Of a stretch of DNA of 64,000 nt, positions 48,296 through 58,404 are shown one piece after another. Under the pieces are notes generated by a model. The model was not told the DNA's origin, ran no database searches, and saw only the letters and a list, made by a program, of their open reading frames with translations. Within the stretch, counting starts at the first letter, position 1. Each line of letters opens with the position of its first letter. Both the position numbers and the translations under genes were made by a program. Location of the stretch: positions 7,036,001 to 7,100,000 of the forward strand of contig JBBDHG010000008.1 in assembly GCA_037951165.1 (NCBI GenBank). The letters run 5' to 3'. The stretch comes from Lophius americanus (lineage: Eukaryota > Chordata > Actinopteri > Lophiiformes > Lophiidae).

Positions 48296-50634
48296 CAGTG
48301 GTTCCCACACTTTTTGAATGACAAACCATCGCAACCCAAATCAAATCTGACATTATCTATAAATAACAAGAATAAGGATTTGTGCATAAATTAACATTGC
48401 TGCCCATTTTTCCTGCCGTCTGCATCATCTTATTTTCTTGAATAGGTAAAGCAGTGTGTTTATCAAAAATATAAACTGTATATATGTTAAATACTTAATA
48501 AGGTATGTAGCAAACTGTGCCACCTACGTAGATCGTCTTGGAAACACACGGCGTCGGACGTTTCACCTAGGAAAATATTTATATTTTTCGAGATATATAT
48601 TATTATCTCTTTCAACCAGTAGCTCTCACTTGATCGCGGTATCAGATCCTGGCTCCTCTGTCAGTATCTCTCTCTTTGCAGCCATCTACTGCTGGTAAAA
48701 AGCAGACTGTCATTGGGTCATGACTATGACAGCTGTGCAAGACCCGACACCTGGCGCTGCCCCCGTTAGCCGGCTCCACACACCTCCCTCCCCCTGCCAC
48801 CACATGCTTAACCACACTCACAAGATACGACCTGATAAGTGCATTTAGCTGAAGTGTTTTATCTCATTGTTTTTATCTCCTCTGATCTAAATATAAACAT
48901 TTACAATATGCTACTTTGTAAATGAGAAAAAAGCATTGAGTCAGAGTAAACAGCCACTCCTTGAAAGATTTTCACATTTTTACCTACACAGGTTGTTTTT
49001 TTTGAGAAATTAAGAGCAAGTTCATTTAGTAAGTATGAAATAAATGCTAAATGATTCGCTGTTATGTTCATGTTAACTACACTGTCAAACCCAGTGCATT
49101 TATTTCATCAGTAAAACAGTAAACACATTTAACTACTTAATACAAGACAAATTAAGATTTCTGCATCTTTCCCTTTCATCAAATTAATCTAGCAGATAAT
49201 AAGAGGGTCAAAGGCTTTTCATATTTGTATAAACTTGGGCAACATTAATATACAGCATGAAATAAGAGCTACTACTTAAAGAATGATGGACACTTATACC
49301 TGTGGTGTCAAACTTGTAATTATTTGACATTGCTCCACACACAAACTCAGTGGCAAAGTTGTCTACACAGGCAGAAATTTTCCATGTTGTCTCATTAGAG
49401 TCGTTATGAGCTTTACCTTGCCGATGTTATAAATTGGCCTAATCTTTTGTATTGTTGCGAGTTGGTGGATATGTGAGATGAGACATAGTATTTTGGGACA
49501 CGTATGCACCAACAGTTGGGTTGATATCACGGTTAGTGGCACTCCACCTGTGTGCAGGGATGTCTCCTATCTTGCTCCTTTCACAATGAAATCATTCCAA
49601 ACGGATACATCGGTATTTACTGTTTACATGAGCAGTGATCTAATCGGAAAAGGTGTTTACATGCGCAGACACATCGGTCGGACGAGCTCTCAACAGATGT
49701 GTGACGAGTGGAAAAGCGACCAATGGATGAAGAGTTTCATCTGAGATTGATCCATCGATGGTCAGCGACCTTCACAGAGGTCATTCATTGTTGCATAAAA
49801 CTTGAAGTTGGTCACCACAAATGTTAACATCAATATCATCCGTACGCTTAAAAGCAGAAACTCCCTTGCTTAATCCTGAACAGCCAGAACCACGTCATGA
49901 CAGATTCTGAGATTAAGTCGTTGTCCAAAACCACTTATCCTGTTCAGGGTCGCAGGGGCTGGAGCCTATCCGAGCTCTTCTATCACTGCATTCATGCTCA
50001 GTAAAAGTGAAAGTTGGTGTGTCTGATCCACTGGGTTGTTTTAGGAGGAAAGTATAAGTTGCCGGTTATAAAACGGCGTCTGCCGTATTTCGAGGGCTTT
50101 TTGATTCGTTCACATCTTCGTTCTATCACGCCTCGTGACGGTTTTTCATGGACGTTTTTGTAGAGTTCATTATTTCCCACGTTCCCATTTAGTTTTTGAG
50201 ACTTTGTATTAAAAACAAACTCTCTGCTGTGGTTAAGATCATTAAATGGCAGTATCATGCACATGAGTAGTGCCTCAGGGCACGTGCTCACTAGGGATCC
50301 TCTTAAACACAGTTTACATGCTGAAGTTGTCTTTCCGAAAGGACTTAAAACTTACCCTTTGCAAAAGAATTAAATCAAACTTGGAAAGGCCTTACTATTC
50401 TCTTACACGCAGAATTTTATCTCTGGTTCGGCCTGTTTTCCGAATCTATTCGGAATTGTGCTGTCCATGTAAACCCACCTAATGTCTAACTGCGATTGGT
50501 GGAAGTGAATGAGATGTGAAGTCAGAAATCCTCGTGTGGTTGAAATGTGTACTCCATTAAATAATTATTAAAATCATAGCCCCAGTGTTTGGCGACCCAC
50601 CTTTGAGTTGCGACACAGTCTTTGGGAATTACTG
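48296..50634. mobile_element. 2.3-kb hAT-like element with TIRs and 8-bp TSD
   Basis: Left end CAGTGGTTCCCACACTTTTT. The right end inverted is CAGTAATTCCCAAAGACTG. The flanks ATTAAATG (48288-48295) and ATTTAATG (50635-50642) match 7 of 8, the size expected for hAT target duplications. No transposase ORF remains inside. A fragment of the GGTGGCGCAGTGG repeat (49930-49980) is nested in it. Located between tbc1d9b and mrnip. Confidence 0.72.
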
Positions 50635-51243
50635 ATTTAATGAACTGATATAAACAAGCTGAAGTATTCTCACCTCGGAGAAATTAGAACTACAAGAAAA
50701 GAGGATGTAAACAAGTATCTAGAGAAAACAATGTTTAATGTTGAAATGTTTTAATTTCTTTGTGTACAGCCCGGATATATTAACTATCTGAATCGTGAAG
50801 TTGTATTAAGTGAATGAACACTGTTTCGGGTGACTTCAAACCTGTAGACACCTTATTTTGATGTCACTGAAGCCTTGTTTATTTGTCTCTGCTGCCTGAT
50901 TGTGATTAGATAACTCCTGTTTACTTCCTGTTGAAACAGTGACTCACTTTGTTTGTGCACAAATCTGCTTTTATAATCTATTTTATTGATCAGTCATTGA
51001 TCTTAACGCTGTTGTCTAATAAATACTTAAGGAATTTCCCTTCTCTTCTTCTTTTGTGTTTATTGATTTAAAATCTTAGGATTCAGTCACACATTTTGCT
51101 TTTGCTCACTTGAAATGTTATTTTAAGTAGGTCAAAATTTAAAGATTTGTTTCATTAGATAAATAGTTAAAAACGCTGTTTTTTTCATATCATGGTTCAC
51201 TTTGTATCAAAAGGGAAATCCCACCATTGTTCTTTTCCAATTC

Positions 51244-51504
51244 ATATATATATATATATATATATATATAGATATAGATATATAGATATAGATAGATATA
51301 TATATATATATATATAGATATATATAGATAGATATATAGATATATATAGATATATATAGATATATATAGATATATATAGATATATCGCTATATATAGATA
51401 TATCGCTATATAGATATCTATCTGTATATCTATAAGCATATGTATATATCGCTATATAGATATCTATCTGTATATCTATAAGCATATGTATATATCTATA
51501 TAGC
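51244..51504. repeat. (TAGA)/(TA) complex microsatellite with 46-bp duplication
   Basis: TA and ATAG runs pass into two copies of a 46-bp unit starting CGCTATATAGATATCTATC at 51404 and 51450. It abuts a GGTGGCGCAGTGG-family fragment at 51505. 50640-51240 shows nothing supportable. Confidence 0.9.
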
Positions 51505-51762
51505 ATGTTTTCCCTGTATCTGCAAAGATTCTCTCCGGGAGCTCCAGCTTCCTCCCACAGTCCAAGAACATGCAGTATTGGTGAATTGGTGATGCTACAT
51601 TGCCCCTAGGAGTGAATGTGAACGTGAATGGTTGTCTGTCGGCCCTGTGATGAACTGGCGACTCATGCAGGGGGTACCCCGCCCCTCTCCCAATGTCAGC
51701 ATGGATAGGTTCCAGCCCCCACAACCCTGCAGAGGATAAATGGTTACGGATAATGAATGATT
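51505..51762 (+). mobile_element. GGTGGCGCAGTGG repeat, 5'-truncated copy
   Basis: CATGTTTTCCCTGTATCTGC, GAGCTCCAGCTTCCTCCCAC, GATGAACTGGCGACTCATGC, GGGGTACCCCGCCCCTC, and an ATAATGAATGATT tail. The head is lost at the microsatellite junction. Confidence 0.7.
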
Positions 51763-52149
51763 AATATATATAAATAATTTCTTTTAATATTATTATTTTT
51801 TCATATTTTGTATATTTTTAGCTGCGGAGGGATGAATGTATAAAATACAGCTTAAAAATGTCTCATCATTTCATGTGATCCCCATAGGCATCTATATTTT
51901 GAATTTTGAAGGGATTCATAACGTCTAAATAATGTAATAAAAATATTATGTTAACTGTCTGATATACACTTTCTATTTCTGAACTCTGTGGAAGTCTTTA
52001 AAAGCTGCTTTGGTTTGTTCTTGTTATTTTTATATCAAATTTCAATTAAAGAAAATCTATTTTTATGCTCTTTTATTTTATTTTCATTGTCTTTGCATAG
52101 ATGTACGGAAGACACGATCGAAAATAAACAAAAACATTGAACCCTGCAA

Positions 52150-52362
52150 AGTTCAGGACACAGGATGTGGTGCTGATGTCTTCCGGCCTGCAGGAGGCGC
52201 TGTGTCGAGGTAGTGTTGTCACCACTATGTCCGGTGTAACGTCACCGTGTCTCAAACAGACCCGGGAAAACGTTCAGCCACCAAAGAAATACCTTTCAGA
52301 ACAAAAACTGAGCTAAAGGGGCAAGAATAAACAGAACTGAGATTGTTTAACTTCACTCCGTC
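52150..52362 (+). promoter_or_regulatory. mrnip: mrnip promoter and 5' UTR
   Basis: A short CpG-richer stretch in AT-rich DNA upstream of the mrnip ATG. It holds an inverted ETS core (CTTCCGG, 52180-52186) and a CRE half site (ACGTCA, 52239-52244). No TATA box is obvious. Confidence 0.45.
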
Positions 52363-55300
52363 ATGGTCCAGGAGTTTCACGTCCTCCGGTGCTTTTCCTG
52401 TCAGAGTTTCCAGGTCCAACAGGTAAATAAATTGACCAGAGAGGAACTGAGTTACGGGCGTAGAGCTAACGAGTTATATTAATAACCTTATATTAATCAT
52501 GGCTGTTTCACAGCTTATCCGTTATATAAATGAGTAACTGAGCTGGACGATAGGCAACCATTCTAACTGGTTGCTAGACCTTAATTCACTGATTAAAAAC
52601 TCAGGGGAACACGTTATCATCGCCACATCTTTGGATATTTGTCTGTCCAGTTAAGAAGAGTAACGGATTGTTAATTAGTTTCAGCTGATTTTGAACAAAT
52701 TAAAGTGGCAACAGGTGGACATGAGAGGCAACAGCGGGACAACCCCGCTACTGCATTGTAGTAGGCAACTACTACCTGCATTGTTCTGCATCATACCCTG
52801 ACTGCTGTTAGGTACCAGGATGAAATCCTCAGACCTTACGCTGCTGCACTGGATCTTTGGTCTTACTCGGGACAATGCCTGGCCTCATTTGGTCAGAGTT
52901 TGAATCCTGATTCCAACAGAGAACCTTTGGGACGTTCAGTATTTGTACTACCAAATCGGCCAAGAAGCGCCACAGACTTTCCAGGAGCTCACTGAGAATT
53001 TACTTGCGGTGGTGGGCAGCACAGCATGTGACAGATGGGTTCACTAATAAACTAGTCTAACAAAACTTCATCACTTACTCCATTTATTGCAAATGAATAA
53101 CCATCTTCTATCTTAGGTCAACACAAATAACTATTGACAAATGAAGATAAATGTCCATTTTTGAAAGATTAATAACAATTAATATCTTATTTCAACTTAA
53201 ATAAATAAAAACTAATAAATAACCTCGGAATAAATTTTGGTTTGTGTATGAATTAACGCTGAAAATAATATCTTAGGTTTACTCTTTCATATTTCAAACT
53301 GTCAATAAATAACTAATAGAGTCTCTGTTTTCCAGACATGAGGTCATCAAAATATATGTAGAGGTGGTTAATCCCCTGAGAAAAATAAATCCTCTTGTGC
53401 GCACCAGGTGATTATCTTATGCGCACAATTTATCTTGTTGCATTCAATTGTGGCCGTTGATCATATCCTGTTGCACGACATGAGTGCTCACACTGTACAA
53501 CCCGTCTGCCTTTTGTAAGCTGTTGTCGCCATTTACGATTGTTATTAAAGTTCAGTTTGAAAGCTCCGAGGCAGAAAAAAAGTTCATTTCTTAGCAACAT
53601 ACTAACAAGACAGAAACAAGCTGTCTTGATTTTTTTTTTTTAAGTTGTATCTGGACTCGTAGGTGTCCAGGACGCGGTTGACATGTTGTTGGTCTATTTT
53701 GAAGAGAGAGACTTGGAGGAAAGCGAGATACGTTTGACTGTATAGAGTTTTCAATTTAAGGCAAGTAACCTCTGACAGCCGTGAATCTCTCTTATTCTTC
53801 CTTTCTTATTAGCCACAAACTGCAACTGATACTTTATGGATATTACCTAATTATTTATAATATTATAACTCGTCGTGTCCCTCTTAGCAACTCAGACGCT
53901 CCTCCATTTCTCACAGGCGCAGTCAGAAAAGAAGGCGCTGACGTCAGCCTATTGAGTCCAGACCCTCCCAAAATTTCTGACACGCCAGAAAACCTTTTTG
54001 ATCATCCGACCCCTGTAGGGGAGTTGCTTATTGGCGACAAAAACCGTCAGGCCCGGCTTTTTGGCGTACATTTTACGCCCGGCTTAAGGCAGGCCTGTTC
54101 TTTGAAAACCACTAGTGTAGCTGCTGCCTGTTGTTTTTCAGCATGTTCAGCAATTAAATCCTGCTGATGGCTATCCTATATCTACGAGCAAAAGCGGTTA
54201 GAATTTGACTCTGTAGCCTATTTTGTTTGTTAATGGCATAAGCACATACTTATGTTGCCTTGTTCGGAGAAATAGTTTAAGTGCTCCTATTTTGAAGGAT
54301 CAGAGCAGAGGTAAAGGTGGCCAGCATCATGTGTGTTCTGACTTGATGAAATTAAATCTTTAAAATAATATTGGAATCAGCTTCTCGAGCCTCTAAAACA
54401 CCTTCACATGTTTAACTGACACATATATGTAAAGTGAGTGTGTAAATGTACATACTTGTTTGTTTATTGATTATGGTAGCACCGTCAATTGCATTTATAT
54501 ATCATTCCCATTGTATGTTAGTATTAAGCTAACATCCCAAGCGTTAATTATTTTTTTCACATTGTTGAGGCGACAAATATTCAAACCTTACTTGGAAACC
54601 TTTGTTTCTCATTTGAAAAACTGTTTATCTGCCAAAGTGAACGCTAAACTGAAGCCTCTGTCTGTACTCCTCTGCCGGTCTGTGTGCATCGCCTCTAGCT
54701 ATGCAAGGCTAGTGTGCATTATGAAATAACAAGTGTGCATACTGTCATCACCGAGTTTGCTAAGATAATGCATTTTTAAAAGGATTGAAGATAAAGATAA
54801 AGATAGCCTTTATTAGTCCCACAATGGGGAAATTGCAAGGTTATGATGAGTTCCATGATGTTCCACAAACACAATCTGCACTTTCATGGGGCCTTGAATG
54901 TTCTAATACAACAATGGAAATCACCAGGAGCTCAAGTTTATGAAGTTGTAAACTCCTGGGGAATGCTTGTTGATCTAGAGATTAAACTGATTTACATACA
55001 CAGGGAAGCATATTATGTGCTTACTGCAGCAAGCAAAGGGTGTCTGCTTAGTGAAAATTGAAAGTACTCCAATGTGTTTGGCATGGGGACTTCAAAATGT
55101 TTCTTATTTCTTAATGTTATTATTGAAACCTCATATTTTGCCCTCTGTGTCTGTCAGGTGAAGAAGGTTAACAGGTGGAGCTGTAAACTATGTGGGGAGA
55201 AACAGTCACTGCTCAAGGTCAGAATAAATCTTCCACTCAGAAAAGTAATCTACAAATATTCTAAAGATTCATTGATTAAATTGATCATTAGATGGTCTGA

Positions 55301-57871
55301 TAATAAAGACAACAGTTTAGCCTTCCTTCACACTCAGACTGCTGATGTTAATTTGTGATCATAATGACAGTCATGAATTCAGCTGATCAATACTGGTAAC
55401 AGGCCAGCGTGTGTGCTGATTGTTTGGCAGGAATTTGGGCGGGGTTCTGGAGCCGATTGCAGACGTCATGTTCAAAAACTTAACGCCATGAGAGGAGCCT
55501 TGTTGGAGGAGCAGGAGCAGAACACCGGGTCGCAACGGTAACCAGAATGTCCAAATATATTGCAGATTTTTAATTTTTAATTTTCATCCAAAAGTGCTCA
55601 CCAGTTTGTTGATGCGTTCAAACGCTTCTGACCAAGCGCTCTCACCTCTTCGTTATGTGTTCTCCTATGTCTCTGCCTCCTGATGTTCTAATGGTCGTTA
55701 ACAGGGAGCAGGAGCCAGCAGAGGGAGAGGATGAGCCTGAGGAAAATGGAGATGACCCGGTAACCACACACACACATGCGTTCTAAATTTCTTAACTTAG
55801 TTTTGTATATGCGTCTAAGTATACTAAATTATTCAATGCCTCCTTTAATTTTTTTCTCTGGTGACACAGATTCAGTTGAGCCGCTGGACGAAGTATGTGG
55901 ACACACCTGAGGAGGAGGAGCCAGAGACACACGAGACAGACAATATTTTGATGGACAGGCAAAAGCACCAAGGCAACAACGCAATGAACAGGTGGGAGTT
56001 TTAGAGATCATGTATTTGGCAAGAGGATGTGTCCATCTGCTCCACCAGCAGGAGGATAATTGATGCCGAATAGTCTTTCTAGAATTTGACTCAAGATCAA
56101 TTTAATAAACATTTTTGAACATCCGTACTTTGACACATTTTTTGCTCATGTCAATATCAAAACTAAACTCATATAAATTTATTTTATAAATTAGGCCCCT
56201 GAACATGTCACAGTCTTTCCCCGCAGTTAAGAGTTCACATGTCAAGTCATGGTCAACTTATTTCTATTTTTTGTTTTTGCAGTATATCCCAACATCAAAA
56301 ATGTGTATTAAGGTTTTCCAGTTTGTGTATTAGTTGAATCCTTTGTCTATCCTCGTAAACACCCCAAAAACAATCCGTAGGGGGAAAAAACCATCTGATT
56401 GAATACATTTATGTAATCAGCACAAAGTCTGAGGTTAACAGTTAAACATATCTTAAAGGGAGAGAACAGGGGATTATTTCAACTATTTGTGATTGTATGT
56501 CATTTTTTTGTCATATAAGTCAATAGTTTCGCCTAAGAAGTCAGAATTACATTATTGTTTTAATATTACATTTATTAAGATGTAATTTTACATTAAACGT
56601 TGATACTTTTAAGGAAACGTCACAATATCAGGAGAACACTTTTAAAGTGGTCATTTTAAGTAACATATTAGAGGGAAAAGATCAGATGAATGCGTCAAAA
56701 TGAGGGAGATAGAGCATTTGTCAAGCTGTATTTGTTTAGGTACGGGTTCGACAAAGAAGTACTGATTCTGTTGCCAACTACAAGTATCAGTATTTTGAGA
56801 TGATTGTGGAAGAGACTGGGTCTGTTCTTAAGACAGAACCAGGGTAGTGATTCGCTGCAGGGTCATGTGTTTGAATCAAATCATTGACTTAATTTCCTAT
56901 TATTACAACTTTATTCATATATTAAAACAATAAAATCATAATATAAATGTATTCTTGTTTTTATTAAACTTATTATATTAATATTTTATTTAATCTTTTA
57001 ATATTATCACTTGACACATTATATTATAATATATTCTCAAAATCTCATTTTTTACTATCCTTCATAACATCAACACGTACCTTTGGATGGAAAAACTTTG
57101 TGCTTTAGTTATTTGAGATACAGCATCAAAAGGAAACATGGGTATAACTAAACTAAAATTAAAAATATTACATTAATCCCTTGCTGGGATTTCTTCAGTG
57201 TTGATTTTTGTTTTTGAAGCTACAAATTGTGTTTAACACTGTGTTTTTACAGGAAAAGGAAGAGAAGGGATGGATTGATAGACAGACAAGGACGGGACAG
57301 CCGGGAACCTGAACAGGTAACACCCTGATGTCACCAATATTTATTTACCCTTACCAGTCTTTGGCTAAGCTGTTAATTACTGTCAGTAAGTTAAGATTAA
57401 AATAAAGTTTGGATGATGATGTTTCAGGCCTGAAAGGTTCAGGTGTCGCTTGATCCTTTCTTTTTTTTCCCCCTCCAGTCAAACCAGTTGGATGAACAAG
57501 TTAGATCAACCGGAATCATCAATATGAACCACAGCAGTGCCCCCAGTTGGAGAAATACCAGTCACAACAGGCTAAACCACATCAGCAGCCCCAACCAGAA
57601 AGATGGCTGTCCTCCCAATAAGGAGCTTACCCATCCTCCCAGTGTGAGGGCTGGTCCAGAGAGCAGGTGGGCTTGTTTCCTTAGTTCTACCAGTCAGGTG
57701 GCTGAGGAGGGGGAGGAGCCTTCTGTTGGCCAAAGCCAGTCATCCTGCTCTCTGCCCTGTTATGACATTACTAAAGACACCCCTCCCCTTACCAGGCCCC
57801 GCCCACTGATTCCTGCTTCATCCCTATTTCAGAGTGGAGATGATTTTAGCTTTGATGAGTTTGAACTCTGA
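52363..57871 (+). CDS. mrnip: mrnip, MRN complex interacting protein (complete)
   Basis: Coding exons: 52363-52422, 55158-55217, 55431-55537, 55705-55759, 55870-55991, 57253-57316, 57479-57871 (TGA). Total 861 nt, 286 aa (human 343). The N-terminus has a two-CxxC zinc-ribbon-like module, RCFSC (residues 9-13) and CKLC (29-32), followed by GEKQSLLKEFGRGSGADCRR and HVQKLN, the most conserved part of MRNIP. SRWTKYVD and an acidic run follow, then a basic cluster KRKRRD that could be a nuclear localisation signal. The last exon is a disordered Ser/Pro/Asn-rich tail ending DDFSFDEFEL. The mammalian protein binds MRE11-RAD50-NBS1 in DNA-damage signalling. The start codon opens the family-conserved LRCFSC segment. 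The gene is tail-to-tail with sqstm1, as I recall for human. Confidence 0.92.
52700..52995 (+). pseudogene. mariner-like transposase relic, copy 2
   Basis: TACCCTGACTGCTGTTAGG, TACCAGGATGAAATCCTCAG, CAATGCCTGGCCTCATTTGG and TTTCCAGGAGCTCACTGAG match the transposase region of the copy at 23915-24750, internally deleted. In mrnip intron 1. The rest of that intron (52423-55157) has no other clear feature except a CCTTTATTAGTCCCAC tail-like repeat near 54783-54840. Confidence 0.65.
55992..57252. other. mrnip intron 5, no clear feature
   Basis: About 1.26 kb, strongly AT-rich. I see no repeat family or ORF that I can support. Confidence 0.5.
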
Positions 57872-57959
57872 GATGATATACTCAATTATTTTTTAGCTCT
57901 GACTTTAATATAATAATCAACCGAATAGTTTTGGGTAGCGCTGCCCCACTGGAAGAACG

Positions 57960-58142
57960 TTCAGATCCAGCTCTGCCCGAGCTTTTCTGGGCCGAGTTTG
58001 TATGTTCACCCTTTGTCTGCATGGGTTCTCTCCAGTTACTCGACAGTCCCAAAAACATTAAATACAGTTCCATTAGTGACTCTAAATCGCCCATAGATGT
58101 GAGCGTGAATAGAAATATGCAGTTACAGAGAATGCATGAATA
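57960..58142 (+). mobile_element. GGTGGCGCAGTGG repeat fragment in mrnip 3' UTR
   Basis: GAGTTTGTATGTTCACCC, GCATGGGTTCTCTCCAG, TAGTGACTCTAAATCGCCC and GATGTGAGCGTGAATAG: the middle of the common element. It begins 90 bases after the mrnip stop, before its candidate poly(A) signal, so it is probably transcribed in the 3' UTR. Confidence 0.65.
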
Positions 58143-58235
58143 GGTCTGTTTATTGTATGTATGTATATTAAGCATAAACAATTTATTTGTTGAGTCAAAT
58201 AACTTATACTAGTTATGATCCGTTTTTTAAATTTT

Positions 58236-58241
58236 TTTATT
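58236..58241 (-). promoter_or_regulatory. sqstm1: candidate sqstm1 poly(A) signal
   Basis: TTTATT on the + strand reads AATAAA on the sqstm1 strand, about 165 bases beyond the sqstm1 stop. Further copies on the same strand lie near 58184 and 58148, so alternative ends are possible. Confidence 0.45.
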
Positions 58242-58257
58242 GATCATATTAATGATG

Positions 58258-58263
58258 AATAAA
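58258..58263 (+). promoter_or_regulatory. mrnip: candidate mrnip poly(A) signal
   Basis: AATAAA 387 bases after the mrnip stop. It lies beyond the opposite-strand sqstm1 signal at 58236-58241, so the two transcripts may overlap at their 3' ends. Confidence 0.45.
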
Positions 58264-58404
58264 GATGACAGATGAAATCAATGACTGAAGGTACTGATTA
58301 ACAAGACATAGTATTAACCCAGAAGACAAGAAACAACAGGGACGTTGGACTTAGTATAAATTTTGGTTAGATGTTATGATGTCACAGGTGGCATCATGAT
58401 GTCA

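Noticed and set aside
53781..54167. 128-codon + strand ORF in mrnip intron 1
   Set aside because: No recognisable domain, and mrnip splices cleanly from 52422 to 55158 without it.
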